Below, piece by piece: positions 44,694-53,906 of a DNA stretch of 64,000 bases (position 1 is its first letter; every line of letters begins with the position of its first letter). The notes under the pieces are model-generated. The model saw nothing but the letters and a program-made list of their open reading frames with translations. It did not search any database and had not been told where the DNA came from. This DNA comes from an uncultured Alistipes sp. (GTDB lineage: Bacteria; Bacteroidota; Bacteroidia; Bacteroidales; Rikenellaceae), in NCBI GenBank assembly GCA_900541585.1, contig UQKD01000003.1, positions 124,001-188,000 on the forward strand. Direction: 5' to 3'. The translations under genes were made by a program, and so were the position numbers.

Positions 44694-45743
44694 ATGGTGC
44701 ACATCAAGACAAAGGAGGGGGCGTCGCTGTGGATCGCCCTGCTCGCCGCGGCGATCGTCGCCGTAGGCATGACGCTGCTCGACGTGGCGTGGTGGATCAC
44801 GCTCTGCACGTCGGCCGGAGTGTTCGTCGTGGTGGCGCTCGCGGCGCTGTTCATTATCCGCAAGTACGTGGCTTACAAACTCAAGCCGATCTATTCGATC
44901 GTGCTTTCGCGCGACGTGCACACCAACGAGATCTTCTCGGAACTGAAGGGCAAGCGCGTCGAGAACATCGGCGAGGAACTGACGGCCTGGGCCGACACCA
45001 ACGACAAGGAGATCGCCCGGCTGAAGGAGGCCGAGTGCTTCCGCAAGCAGTATCTGGGCAACGTGGCCCACGAACTGAAAACCCCGATATTCAATATCCA
45101 GGGGTATATTTCGACGCTGCTGGACGGCGGGCTGGAGGACGAGCTGATCAACCGCAAATACCTCGAACGCGCCGAGAAGAGCATCGACCGCCTGATCAAC
45201 ATCGTCAATGACCTCGACACCATTTCGAAGCTCGAAAGCAGCATGAACAAGCTCAATCTGGAGCGATTCGACGTGGTGGCGCTGGCCAGGGAGATCGCCG
45301 AGCAGGCCGAGATGGAGGCCGACAGGAAGGAGATCCGGATTTCGGTCAAGGGGGCCGACAACCTGCCTTCGCCCTTCTGGGTGCTGGCCGACAAACACTA
45401 CATCGGGCAGGTGTTCGTCAACCTGATCATCAACTCGATCCGCTACGGCAAGGAGGGCGGGCAGACCCGCATCCGGTTCCGCGACATGCTGGACAAAATT
45501 CTGGTCGAGGTCGAGGACAACGGTTCGGGCATCGCCAAGGAGGATCTGCCGCGCGTGTTCGAGCGCTTCTACCGTACGGACAAGGGGCGGTCGCGGGAGC
45601 AGGGCGGCACGGGACTCGGGCTGGCCATCGTCAAACATATCGTCGAGGCGCACGGCGAACGGATCACGGTCCGCAGCGAACTCGGCGTGGGCAGCACGTT
45701 CTCCTTCACGCTGAAGAAGGTGAATTTGCAGGAGGTAAAATAA
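44694..45743 (+). CDS. PhoR-like sensor histidine kinase (no adjacent regulator)
   Basis: This 349-residue membrane kinase has two helices near residues 11-30 and 35-55 with almost no periplasmic loop. The HisKA dimerisation domain contains NVAHELKTPIFNIQGY (phospho-accepting His near residue 126), and the HATPase has NLIINSIRYGKEGG, VEDNGSGIAKEDLPRVFERFYR and GGTGLGLAIVKHI. With no sensor loop, it may sense membrane state or a partner protein. It begins 4 bp after ribE. No response regulator gene is nearby, so the partner is elsewhere. Confidence 0.93.
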   Translation: MVHIKTKEGASLWIALLAAAIVAVGMTLLDVAWWITLCTSAGVFVVVALAALFIIRKYVAYKLKPIYSIVLSRDVHTNEIFSELKGKRVENIGEELTAWADTNDKEIARLKEAECFRKQYLGNVAHELKTPIFNIQGYISTLLDGGLEDELINRKYLERAEKSIDRLINIVNDLDTISKLESSMNKLNLERFDVVALAREIAEQAEMEADRKEIRISVKGADNLPSPFWVLADKHYIGQVFVNLIINSIRYGKEGGQTRIRFRDMLDKILVEVEDNGSGIAKEDLPRVFERFYRTDKGRSREQGGTGLGLAIVKHIVEAHGERITVRSELGVGSTFSFTLKKVNLQEVK

Positions 45744-45765
45744 AAGCGTTGTTCGGCCGTTCCTT

Positions 45766-45789
45766 ATCGTAAGAACCGGTTCCTACGAT
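45766..45789. repeat. 24-bp near-perfect palindrome
   Basis: ATCGTAAGAACC and GGTTCCTACGAT pair with one mismatch, and outer CGTTCC (45757-45762) / GGAACG (45797-45802) extends the symmetry. It lies in the 179-bp gap between the kinase and lgt. A second small hairpin, CCCTCC/GGAGGG, is at 45813-45829. It may be an operator or dispersed palindrome; no T tract. Confidence 0.5.
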
Positions 45790-45922
45790 GATGTGCGGAA
45801 CGCAGGCCGCCTCCCTCCCTGAAGGAGGGTCGGGGCGGGGCAGATTTGAATACGGCACCGAAGGCGGCGACTGCGGCCGGGCGAAAGGGAATCGGGGCCG
45901 AATGGAGTAACAACTTGAATAA

Positions 45923-46804
45923 ATGATATTACTGTCACAACCGCTATCCATTGTCTGGAATTTCGATCCGGTGCTGTTCAGCATCGGGTCGCTCGACATC
46001 CGTTACTATGGGCTGATGTGGGCGCTGGCCATCCTGATCGGCGCGAAATTCTTCGACAACTTCGTCAGACGCGAAGGACTTCCCGCAAAGGTCTCGGAGT
46101 CGATCTTCATTTACGGAACGCTCGCCACGATCCTCGGAGCGCGGCTCGGCCACTGTCTGTTCTACGACACGATGGAATACCTTTCGAAGCCGTGGACCAT
46201 CATCACGGGATTCCGCGACGGAGGAATGGCCAGCCACGGCGCGGCCATCGGCCTGCTGATCGGGCTGTGGTTCTTCTCGCGCCGCAACAGACTGCCTTAC
46301 ATCTGGTCGCTGGACCGCATCATGATTCCGGTGGGCATCGGCGGCGCGATCGTGCGGCTGGGCAACCTCTTCAACTCGGAGATTTTCGGCCAGGCGACGA
46401 CCCTGCCGTGGGGCTTCGAGTTCGTCCGTTCGCACAAGTGGGTGGCCGAGTTCGCCCCTGCGGCGGTGCACCCGACGCAGATTTACGAGGCGCTCTGCTA
46501 TCTGGCGACTTTCGGCATCCTCTGCTGGCTCTATTACAAGAAGGACACCGCGCGCCGCCGTCCGGGCATCCTGTTCGGAATCGGCCTGATCGGCACCTTC
46601 CTCACGCGCTTTTTCATCGAGTACATCAAAACCGAGCAGGAGCCTTTCGAACTGGGCTGGGCCCTCGACATGGGCCAGTGGCTCAGCATTCCCTTCATCC
46701 TGCTGGGAATCTATATGATCTGGCGGGGCGCCACCCGGCCCGAGACGGTTCCGGCCCCGGCTCCGAAAGCCCCGGCCGCAACGCCTAAAAAGAAGAAAAA
46801 ATGA
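45923..46804 (+). CDS. lgt: Prolipoprotein diacylglyceryl transferase
   Basis: Lgt adds diacylglycerol to the lipobox cysteine of prelipoproteins in the inner membrane. The 293-residue protein has about seven hydrophobic segments. The signature region FRDGGMASHGAAIGLLIGLW lies near residue 97, followed by GGAIVRLGNLFNSEIFGQ and the VHPTQIYEALCYL His region. The last ~25 residues are a Pro/Ala/Lys tail not essential to the fold. The stop overlaps the next ATG (ATGA). Confidence 0.97.
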   Translation: MILLSQPLSIVWNFDPVLFSIGSLDIRYYGLMWALAILIGAKFFDNFVRREGLPAKVSESIFIYGTLATILGARLGHCLFYDTMEYLSKPWTIITGFRDGGMASHGAAIGLLIGLWFFSRRNRLPYIWSLDRIMIPVGIGGAIVRLGNLFNSEIFGQATTLPWGFEFVRSHKWVAEFAPAAVHPTQIYEALCYLATFGILCWLYYKKDTARRRPGILFGIGLIGTFLTRFFIEYIKTEQEPFELGWALDMGQWLSIPFILLGIYMIWRGATRPETVPAPAPKAPAATPKKKKK

Positions 46805-47775
46805 ACGGTAATCCGATGGAAGAGCAGATCGGCAGGCTTATAGGCAATCTGCTGGCCGGCGGCGGGGAGGTTTTTCTGCCCGGCGTAGGTTCGCTCTACA
46901 CCGAGCGGCAGGGAGCCAGGCGGCTCAACCGGCGCTCTGTGCTGCCGCCGAGCCGCACGGTGGCCTTCACCTCGCAGCAGCAGGGCGTGTCGCTGGTCGA
47001 CGAGATCGCCCGCGTCATGCGCGAGGACGGCGGATACGAGAATCCCGAAGCCGAGGCGCAGGCCGTCTACGACCGTTGGATCGCCCGGGTGCACCGGGCC
47101 AACCTGCTGACCGTCGAGGGCGTCGGGGAGCTGAAATTCAAGAATTTTATCCTCGACGAGGCGTTCGACCTCCGGCTGAATCCGCAGGGGCACGAACCCG
47201 TGCGGATTCGTGTGCAGCGCCGTTTCGACTGGCCGCTGTGGGTCGGCGTCGCGGCAATCGGGATCGCGGTGGTTTACGGCGGGCGGGAGTTCCTGCTGCT
47301 CTATCCGGAGGCGTCGGAGACACCGGAAGCGGCGGCCGTGACGGAAATTCCCGTTGCCCCCGACAGCCTCGGGACCGTCGAGGCGCCCGATGCTTCGGTC
47401 GGGGTTCCCCCGGCGGTGCAGCCCGTGGCCGGGGAATCCGCCGCGCAGGCGGGGAGCGCAGTTCCGGAGACGTCCGCCGCCGCACCGGAACCGGAGACCG
47501 CTGAAACGCATCGGGCCGAAGAACAGGGCGCTCCGATGGCGTTGCTTTCGGGCCGCCACTATGTCGTGCTGGGGGTTTTCAGCACCGAAGAGAACGCCCG
47601 GCGCGCCGTGCGGGAGACCGCGGGCAAAGAGTCGGCGTTCCGTTGCCGGATTTACCGTTTCGGGGAGAAATTCATGGTTTCGCCCTTCTCGTCGGACGAT
47701 GCCGGGGTCTGTGCGCAGTTCATCCGCGCACAGGGCGGGCGTTTCCCCGACATGTGGACCTATACCGCCCGCTGA
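46801..47775 (+). CDS. HU-like domain, membrane helix and SPOR domain protein
   Basis: This 324-residue protein has an N-terminal HU/CCDC81-like region (residues ~5-135: IGRLIGNLLAGGGEVFLPGVGSLY, VEGVGELKFKNFILDEAFDLRL). One membrane helix lies near 140-160 (PLWVGVAAIGIAVVYGG), then an Ala/Pro/Glu linker. A C-terminal SPOR domain (~250-324: HYVVLGVFSTEENARRAVRE) binds denuded peptidoglycan. Such HU-TM-SPOR proteins occur in Bacteroidota and may link division-site wall to the cytoplasm. It overlaps lgt by 4 bp and gtrA by 1 bp. Confidence 0.85.
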   Translation: MNGNPMEEQIGRLIGNLLAGGGEVFLPGVGSLYTERQGARRLNRRSVLPPSRTVAFTSQQQGVSLVDEIARVMREDGGYENPEAEAQAVYDRWIARVHRANLLTVEGVGELKFKNFILDEAFDLRLNPQGHEPVRIRVQRRFDWPLWVGVAAIGIAVVYGGREFLLLYPEASETPEAAAVTEIPVAPDSLGTVEAPDASVGVPPAVQPVAGESAAQAGSAVPETSAAAPEPETAETHRAEEQGAPMALLSGRHYVVLGVFSTEENARRAVRETAGKESAFRCRIYRFGEKFMVSPFSSDDAGVCAQFIRAQGGRFPDMWTYTAR

Positions 47776-48266
47776 TGGCCCTTGCGGAGTTGATAACCCG
47801 GGCGGTCGACTGGTTTTACATCCGGCCCGTCGCCGCGGTCCTGCCCCGGCAGGTGTTCCGTTACGCGGTCTGCGGGGGTGTGACCTACATCCTGTTCGAC
47901 CCCTTCTGTTACTTCCTCTTTTACAATTTCATCGTAGCCCACCGCTATTTCGACCTGGGATTCGTGGTCGTCTCCCCGCATATCGCGGCGATGATCCTCG
48001 TCTTTCCGTTCACCTTCTTCGTGGGCTTCTGGCTCAACCGTTACGTGGCGTTCCGCCGGTCGCCGATCGGCGCCGGGACGCAGCTCCTGCGCTACCTGCT
48101 TTCGGTGGCGGGATCGGTCCTGCTGACCTATGCGGGTCTGAAATTCTTCGTGGAGGTCTGCGGCGTGTGGCCTACGCCGGCGAAGATGATGACCACGCTG
48201 CTGACGACGGTTTACAGTTTCCTCGCGGCCAAATACTTCACCTTCCGGCACGCCGAAAAGCCGTAG
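47775..48266 (+). CDS. GtrA family membrane protein
   Basis: This 163-residue protein has four hydrophobic segments and GtrA-family features: VFRYAVCGGVTYILFD near residue 28, VSPHIAAMILVFPFTFFVGFWLNRYVAF near residue 65, and the terminal TTVYSFLAAKYFTF. GtrA proteins are thought to help move lipid-linked sugars across the inner membrane for polysaccharide modification. The start overlaps the preceding stop (TGATG). No glycosyltransferase partner is adjacent. Confidence 0.9.
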   Translation: MALAELITRAVDWFYIRPVAAVLPRQVFRYAVCGGVTYILFDPFCYFLFYNFIVAHRYFDLGFVVVSPHIAAMILVFPFTFFVGFWLNRYVAFRRSPIGAGTQLLRYLLSVAGSVLLTYAGLKFFVEVCGVWPTPAKMMTTLLTTVYSFLAAKYFTFRHAEKP

Positions 48267-48288
48267 GGCCGCCGGATGCGCAAAACGG

Positions 48289-48314
48289 AAAGGGACCGGT
48301 GACGGTCCCTTTTT
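48289..48314 (+). terminator. Terminator of the lgt-gtrA operon
   Basis: A 10-bp stem (48289-48298 with 48303-48312) with loop GTGA is followed by T residues. It ends exactly before the convergent uvrB stop and probably serves both directions. Confidence 0.88.
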
Positions 48315-50360
48315 CTATTTCTTGCGGTTCTCCTCCCGCAGTTTCTGGAGTTCGTACATCCGGTCGCGGAATTTCGCCGCGGCGAGGAAGTCCAGCGATT
48401 TGGCCGCGCGTTCCATGTCCTCGCGGGCCTTGTCGATCAGCGCGTCGATGTTTTCGCTGGCCGTGTAGCTCTTCTGCACGTCGGCGGCCGTGGCGTAGTG
48501 GTCTTCGGCGATGGGGTAGGCCGTCATGCCGACCTCCGGCGTGTCGACGCGGCCCGCCAGCAGGGCGCTCTGTCCCGAGCCGCTCTTCTGCGCCTGCCGA
48601 GGCAGCATTTCGTGCTCCATGTTGTAGCGCACCTGCTTCTCGCGGCGGCGGTTGCTCTGCTCGATGGCGTAGCGCATCGAATCGGTGCAGGTGTCGGCGT
48701 AGAGGATCACGTTGCCCTGCGAGTGGCGCGCGGCGCGCCCGGCGATCTGCGTGAGCGACCGGACGTTGCGCAGGAAACCCTCCTTGTCGGCGTCGAGGAT
48801 CGCCACGAGCGCCACCTCCGGCAGGTCGAGTCCCTCGCGCAGCAGGTTCACGCCCACCAGCACGTCGAACATGCCGGCGCGCAGGTCCTCGAGAATCTGG
48901 ATGCGTTCCAGTGTGTCGACGTCCGAGTGGATGTAGCGGTTGCGCACGCCCACGCGGTCGAAGTATTTCGAAAGCTCCTCGGCCATGCGTTTGGTGATGG
49001 TCGTCACGAGCACCTTGTCGTCGTTCTTCACGCGTTTGTCGATCTCCCCGATCAGGTCGTCGATCTGGTTCAGCGTCACGCGCACCTCCAGCGGCGGGTC
49101 CACGAGGCCCGTGGGGCGGATCAGCTGTTCGACGATCACGCCCTCGCTCTTCATCAGCTCGTAGTCCGCGGGCGTGGCGCTCACGTAGATCGACGTGCCC
49201 TGCAACTGTTCGAACTCCGAGAAGGTCACCGGGCGGTTGTCCTTGGCGGCCGGGAGGCGGAAGCCGTACTCCACGAGGTTCTCCTTGCGGGCGCGGTCGC
49301 CGCCGAACATGGCGTGGACCTGCGGCAGGGTGACGTGGCTCTCGTCCACGACCATCAGGTAGTCCTTCGGAAAATAGTCGATCAGGCAGAAGGGGCGCGT
49401 CCCGGCGGCGCGGCCGTCGAAATAACGCGAATAGTTCTCGATGCCCGGGCAGTAGCCCAACTCCTTGATCATTTCAAGGTCGTACTCCACGCGCTGCTTG
49501 ATGCGCTGCGCCTCCATCGGACGCCCGGCGCGTTCGAAAAACTCGATCTGCTTGCCCAGATCGAGGTAGATCTGCTGCACGGCGGCGTTGATGCGCTCTT
49601 TGGTCGTCACGAACAGGTTCGTGGCGTAGAGCGTGATGCTGTCGAGCGAGGCGATGCGCTGTCCCGTTACGGGGTCGATCGACTGGATGGCCTCGACCTC
49701 GTTGTCGAAGAACATCACGCGGAAGCACTGGTTGCCGAACTCGCCGAAGGGCGCCATGATGTCCACCGTGTCGCCGTTGACGCGGAACGTCGCAGGCTCC
49801 AGTTCGCGTTCGGTGCGGGTGTAGAGCGCCTCGACGAGCTTGTAGAGGAAATGCTTGTAGCTGACGACCTGGCCGACCTTGATGTTGATGGCCGTGGCGT
49901 GGAAGTCCGCCGGGTTGCCCGCGCCGTAGAGGCACGAGACGCTCGACACGACGACGACGTCGCGGCGCCCCGAGAGCAGCGTGGCGACCGTGCCGAGGCG
50001 CATCTTCTCGATCTCGGCGTTGATCTGGAGGTCTTTCTCGATATAGGTGTCCGTCGAAGGCAGGTAGGCCTCCGGCTGGTAGTAGTCGTAATAGGAGACG
50101 AAATACTCCACGGCGTTCTCCGGGAAGAAGTTGCGGAACTCCCCGTACAACTGCGCCGCGAGGGTCTTGTTGTGGCTCAGGACCAGCGTCGGACGGTTCA
50201 GCCGCGCGATGACGTTGGCCACCGTGAAAGTCTTTCCCGAACCCGTGACGCCCAGCAGCGTGTTGTGTTTGGAACCGTGTTCGATCGAGCTGACGAGCTG
50301 CCCGATCGCCTCCGGCTGGTCGCCCATCGGGGCGTAGTCCGATACGAGTTTGAAATCCAT
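48315..50360 (-). CDS. uvrB: Excinuclease ABC subunit B
   Basis: UvrB verifies DNA damage and holds it for UvrC incision in nucleotide excision repair. The 681-residue protein has Walker A GVTGSGKTFTVANV near residue 38, the beta-hairpin region VSYYDYYQPEAYLPSTDTYIEKD in parts, the helicase motifs DESHVTLPQ and VATVTITKRMAEEL-type (VLVTTITKRMAEELS), and the C-terminal UvrC-binding UVR motif (LDFLAAAKFRDRMYELQ). TAACTTTG ends 4 bp before the ATG. Confidence 0.97.
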   Translation of the reverse strand: MDFKLVSDYAPMGDQPEAIGQLVSSIEHGSKHNTLLGVTGSGKTFTVANVIARLNRPTLVLSHNKTLAAQLYGEFRNFFPENAVEYFVSYYDYYQPEAYLPSTDTYIEKDLQINAEIEKMRLGTVATLLSGRRDVVVVSSVSCLYGAGNPADFHATAINIKVGQVVSYKHFLYKLVEALYTRTERELEPATFRVNGDTVDIMAPFGEFGNQCFRVMFFDNEVEAIQSIDPVTGQRIASLDSITLYATNLFVTTKERINAAVQQIYLDLGKQIEFFERAGRPMEAQRIKQRVEYDLEMIKELGYCPGIENYSRYFDGRAAGTRPFCLIDYFPKDYLMVVDESHVTLPQVHAMFGGDRARKENLVEYGFRLPAAKDNRPVTFSEFEQLQGTSIYVSATPADYELMKSEGVIVEQLIRPTGLVDPPLEVRVTLNQIDDLIGEIDKRVKNDDKVLVTTITKRMAEELSKYFDRVGVRNRYIHSDVDTLERIQILEDLRAGMFDVLVGVNLLREGLDLPEVALVAILDADKEGFLRNVRSLTQIAGRAARHSQGNVILYADTCTDSMRYAIEQSNRRREKQVRYNMEHEMLPRQAQKSGSGQSALLAGRVDTPEVGMTAYPIAEDHYATAADVQKSYTASENIDALIDKAREDMERAAKSLDFLAAAKFRDRMYELQKLREENRKK

Positions 50361-50364
50361 GGGG

Positions 50365-50372
50365 CAAAGTTA
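50365..50372 (-). promoter_or_regulatory. Minus-7 box of uvrB
   Basis: Minus-strand TAACTTTG, 4 bp before the ATG at 50360; near-leaderless arrangement. Confidence 0.6.
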
Positions 50373-50446
50373 CATATTTTTATCGGATATAGAACGGAAA
50401 TCACGGGCTGCGGCGTATGTCCTGCAACATTCTTGATATTTTTCCG

Positions 50447-50454
50447 TATCTTTG
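50447..50454 (+). promoter_or_regulatory. Minus-7 box of dnaG
   Basis: TATCTTTG ends 6 bp before the dnaG ATG at 50461 and supports that start over an in-frame ATG three codons upstream. Confidence 0.65.
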
Positions 50455-50460
50455 TACGCT

Positions 50461-52431
50461 ATGATCGACCGGGAAACAGTAGACCGCATTTACGCCGCCG
50501 CCAATATCGTGGATATTGTCGGCGACTACGTCACGCTCAAACGCAAGGGCGTGAATTATCAGGCGTGCTGTCCGTTCCACAACGAGAAAACCCCGTCGTT
50601 CGTCGTGTCGCCCTCGAAGGGCGTCTACAAGTGTTTCGGATGCGGCAAGGGCGGCAACGCCGTGACCTTCCTGATGGAACACGAGAACATCACCTATCCC
50701 GAGGCCCTGAAGATGGTGGCCAAGCGCTACGGCATCGAGGTCAAGGAGAAGGAGATGACCGAGGAGGAGGTGCGCCGCAACGACGATCGCGAGTCGATGT
50801 TCGCCCTGAACGGCTGGGCCGCGGAGTACTTCGCCAACTACCTCCACCGCGAGACCGAAGGGCAGAGCGTGGGACTCGCCTATTTCCGCCAGAAGCGCGG
50901 AATGACCGACGCCACGATCCGGAAATTCGGCCTCGGGTTCTGCCCGGCGAAGGGCGACCGGATGTCGAAGGATGCGCTGGCGGCGGGTTACAAGCAGGAG
51001 TTTCTCGTCTCGACGGGACTTTCGCTGCAACGCGAGAGCGACGGGTCGCTCTACGACCGCTTCCGCGACCGGGTGATCTTCCCCGTGCACAACATTTCGG
51101 GGCGCATCGTGGCGTTCGGAGGCCGCACGCTGCGCACGGACAAGCAGGTGGCCAAGTACCAGAACTCCCCCGAAAGCGAGATATACAGCAAGAAACGCGA
51201 GCTTTACGGTCTCTATTTCGCCAAGAAGGCCATTCAGCAGCAGGACTTCGCCATCATGGTCGAGGGCTATACCGACGTGATTTCAATGCACCAGGCGGGG
51301 GTGGAGAACGTCGTGTCGTCGTCCGGCACGTCGCTCACGACGGAGCAGATACGCCTGCTGAACCGCTTTACGAAGAATATCACGGTGATCTACGACGGCG
51401 ACTCGGCGGGTATTCACGCTTCGCTGCGCGGTATCGACATGATCTTGAAGGAGGGCATGAACGTGCGCGTGGTGCTGCTGCCCGAGCCGGAGGACCCCGA
51501 TTCGTTCGCGCGCAGCCATACGGCATCCGAGTTGCAGGAGTATATCCGCGCCAACGAACAGGATTTCCTGGAGTTCAAGGCCAAACTGCTGTTGCAGGAC
51601 GCGCAGGGCGATCCGATCCGGAAAGCGGCGCTGATCGCTGACATGGTGCAGTCGGTGTCGCAGATTCCCGACCCGATCCAGCGCTCGGTCTACATCAAGG
51701 AGTGCGCGCGGATCATGGACATCGACGAGCAGATCCTCATTTCGGAGGTGGCGCGCAAGCGCATGACCACGTCGGGCGACCGCGAGACGGACGAGTTCCT
51801 GCGCCGGCAGACGACCCTCCGGCAGCGGGAGGTGAAACAGCCCGAGGTGGAGTTCGTCAAACAGGTCGAGGCGGGGAGCAGCTTCGAGACGCTGGAGCGC
51901 GAGATCGTGAAGTACCTGCTCAAGTACGGGCACTGCTCGTTCGACTTCAAGGAGGGGCGGACGATGGTGGCGTGCAATGTGGCGGAGGTGATTTTCTCGG
52001 AGCTGAGCGACGACAACATCGTCTTTCGCAATCCGGTCTACAACAAGATCATGGCCGCCTACCGCGAGCAGTGGGCGCAGCTGGGGACGGGGGTGGAGGT
52101 TCCGGCGCACGTCTTCCTGAACCACATCGACCCCGAGGTGTGCAACATGTCGGTGGACATCCTCACCTCGGACGACAACTACGTGGCCAGCGAGCTGTGG
52201 CGGCGCAAGGAGATACACATCGACACCGACGCCGAGATGCTGGCCGTGGGAGTTCCGAAGGCCGTGACGCTCTACAAGTCGAAGGTGATCGAGACGCTGA
52301 TCAAGGAGTTGCAGGGCCGGCTGGGCGATGAACTTCCGGACGATGAGGAGAAGGAAATCATGCAGCGGCTGGCGGGCTATAACAAGGTGAAAGTAACCAT
52401 TGCAAAGAAAATACAACGACTGATCCTATGA
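50461..52431 (+). CDS. dnaG: DNA primase
   Basis: DnaG lays down RNA primers for replication. The 656-residue protein has the N-terminal CHC2 zinc finger (CCPFHNEKTPSF near residue 38, then YKCFGCGKGG). The catalytic core has LYDRFRDRVIFPVHN and the TOPRIM motif MVEGYTDVISMHQAG with DGDSAG, followed by a C-terminal helicase-binding region. The start is MIDRETVDRIYAAANIVDIV. It diverges from uvrB. The gap to smpB (52432-52654) is AT-rich near its end and holds no gene or tmRNA that I can see. Confidence 0.97.
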   Translation: MIDRETVDRIYAAANIVDIVGDYVTLKRKGVNYQACCPFHNEKTPSFVVSPSKGVYKCFGCGKGGNAVTFLMEHENITYPEALKMVAKRYGIEVKEKEMTEEEVRRNDDRESMFALNGWAAEYFANYLHRETEGQSVGLAYFRQKRGMTDATIRKFGLGFCPAKGDRMSKDALAAGYKQEFLVSTGLSLQRESDGSLYDRFRDRVIFPVHNISGRIVAFGGRTLRTDKQVAKYQNSPESEIYSKKRELYGLYFAKKAIQQQDFAIMVEGYTDVISMHQAGVENVVSSSGTSLTTEQIRLLNRFTKNITVIYDGDSAGIHASLRGIDMILKEGMNVRVVLLPEPEDPDSFARSHTASELQEYIRANEQDFLEFKAKLLLQDAQGDPIRKAALIADMVQSVSQIPDPIQRSVYIKECARIMDIDEQILISEVARKRMTTSGDRETDEFLRRQTTLRQREVKQPEVEFVKQVEAGSSFETLEREIVKYLLKYGHCSFDFKEGRTMVACNVAEVIFSELSDDNIVFRNPVYNKIMAAYREQWAQLGTGVEVPAHVFLNHIDPEVCNMSVDILTSDDNYVASELWRRKEIHIDTDAEMLAVGVPKAVTLYKSKVIETLIKELQGRLGDELPDDEEKEIMQRLAGYNKVKVTIAKKIQRLIL

Positions 52432-52654
52432 CCCGTATTTGACGGGCCGCATTGAAGGGAGACTTCGGGATAAGGATTTTTAAAGAAAAAGGGGGCGGGT
52501 CTCGGGTCGTACACGCATCACTGCGCATACCGTGTGCAAACAGAAAATAAACAGAAAGATGTGTAAAACATATCAAAGATAAAAGAATTAGTTACCTTGA
52601 CCGATTCCCACCCCCGCAATTAAAATCGCAATTTGTGTGCCGTTTTTGAGTATT

Positions 52655-53119
52655 ATGAGTGAACAGAAAAAGATAAATATCCGGAACAAGCGCGCGACGT
52701 TCGACTATGAGATTCTGGAAGAATACGTTGCGGGCATCGTGCTCGTCGGAACGGAGATCAAGTCGATCCGTGCCGGCAAGGCCTCGATGGTCGATACGTT
52801 CTGTTATTTCGACAAGGGCGAACTGTGGGTGCGCGGCATCAACATCGCCGAATACGCCTGGGGAACGTGCAACAACCACGTGCCGCGCCGCGACCGCAAG
52901 CTGCTGCTCACGGCCCGCGAACTGGACAAGCTCCGGCGCGCCTCGCAGGACAAGGGCCTCACGATCGTGGGCCTGCGGCTGTTCCTGAACGAGCGCGGCC
53001 TGGCAAAGGTCGTCGTGGGGCTGGCCCGCGGCCGCAAGTCGTACGACAAGCGCGAGTATCTGAAGGAGAACGACGCCAAGCGCGAGATGGACAAGGCCCT
53101 AAAGACTTATAGGCGATGA
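52655..53119 (+). CDS. smpB: SsrA-binding protein SmpB
   Basis: SmpB brings tmRNA to stalled ribosomes for trans-translation. The 154-residue protein has [33 protein letters not shown] split over residues 6-40 and the conserved INIAEYAW motif near residue 70. The basic C-terminal tail ([25 protein letters not shown]) acts in the decoding centre. The start MSEQKK is typical. Its end overlaps the HAD hydrolase gene (ATGA). Confidence 0.97.
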   Translation: MSEQKKINIRNKRATFDYEILEEYVAGIVLVGTEIKSIRAGKASMVDTFCYFDKGELWVRGINIAEYAWGTCNNHVPRRDRKLLLTARELDKLRRASQDKGLTIVGLRLFLNERGLAKVVVGLARGRKSYDKREYLKENDAKREMDKALKTYRR

Positions 53120-53901
53120 AAAAAGCCCTGTTTCTGGACGTCGACGGGACGTTGATCAGTTTCAAGACCCACGAAGTGCCCGTCTCGGCGCTCGCTGCGC
53201 TGCGTGAGGCCCACGCACGGGGTGTGCGGCTTTTTATCGCCACGGGGCGCGCGGCTGCCGACCTGGACGAGCTGGGCGAAATTCCTTACGACGGCGTGGC
53301 GGCGCTCAACGGCGCCGACTGCCTGATGCGCGACGGCCGCGTCGTGGCCCGGCATCCGATTCCGCGGTCCGATTTCGAGCGCGCCATGCAGCTTGCCGAC
53401 CGTTACGGGTTCTCGCTGGCCTTCGAGCTGAACGAGGGGCTGTTCGTCAACCGTCTGTCGCCCGGCGCCGAGGAGTGGGCGCGGATGGTGGCGCATCCGA
53501 TGCCGGTCGAAACGAATCTCTACGAGCTGTTCGACAATGCAGAGTGCTGCCAGATGTGCTTCTTCTTCGACCCCGAAACCCAGCGCCGGGTGATGGCCGA
53601 GCTGCCGTCGCTCGTGGCGACGCGCTGGTGTCCGGTTTTCGCCGACATCAACGTGAGGGGTGTCGACAAGGCGACAGGCATGGCCGAGTTCGCCGCGCAT
53701 TTCGGCTTTGCGCACGACGAGACGATGGCTTTCGGCGACGGCGGCAACGACGTGGCAATGCTGCGGGCCGCAGGCGTGGGCGTGGCGATGGGCAACGCGT
53801 GCGACGAGGCGCTCGCCGCCGCGGACTACATAACGGCTTCGGTCGACGACGACGGGATTCGCCGTGCGCTGGAGCATTTCGGGGTGATTGATAAACGATA
53901 A
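53116..53901 (+). CDS. HAD superfamily hydrolase (Cof-type)
   Basis: This 261-residue soluble phosphatase-like protein has motif [12 protein letters not shown] (nucleophile Asp near residue 8), [11 protein letters not shown] (motif II), a C2-type cap between residues ~85 and 185, and the late [24 protein letters not shown] (motif IV), the Cof/type IIB pattern. Members dephosphorylate sugar phosphates or cofactors such as FMN or PLP; the substrate here is not known. It overlaps smpB by 4 bp and precedes tsaB by 5 bp. Confidence 0.92.
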   Translation: MKKALFLDVDGTLISFKTHEVPVSALAALREAHARGVRLFIATGRAAADLDELGEIPYDGVAALNGADCLMRDGRVVARHPIPRSDFERAMQLADRYGFSLAFELNEGLFVNRLSPGAEEWARMVAHPMPVETNLYELFDNAECCQMCFFFDPETQRRVMAELPSLVATRWCPVFADINVRGVDKATGMAEFAAHFGFAHDETMAFGDGGNDVAMLRAAGVGVAMGNACDEALAAADYITASVDDDGIRRALEHFGVIDKR

Positions 53902-53906
53902 GGAAT

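Noticed and set aside
48498..51641. 1047-residue plus-strand frame across uvrB and dnaG
   Set aside because: It is antisense to uvrB and out of frame with dnaG; both real genes have full domain sets and promoters.
52432..52654. Gap before smpB examined for a tmRNA gene
   Set aside because: No tmRNA-like ends, tag frame or acceptor pairing could be found.
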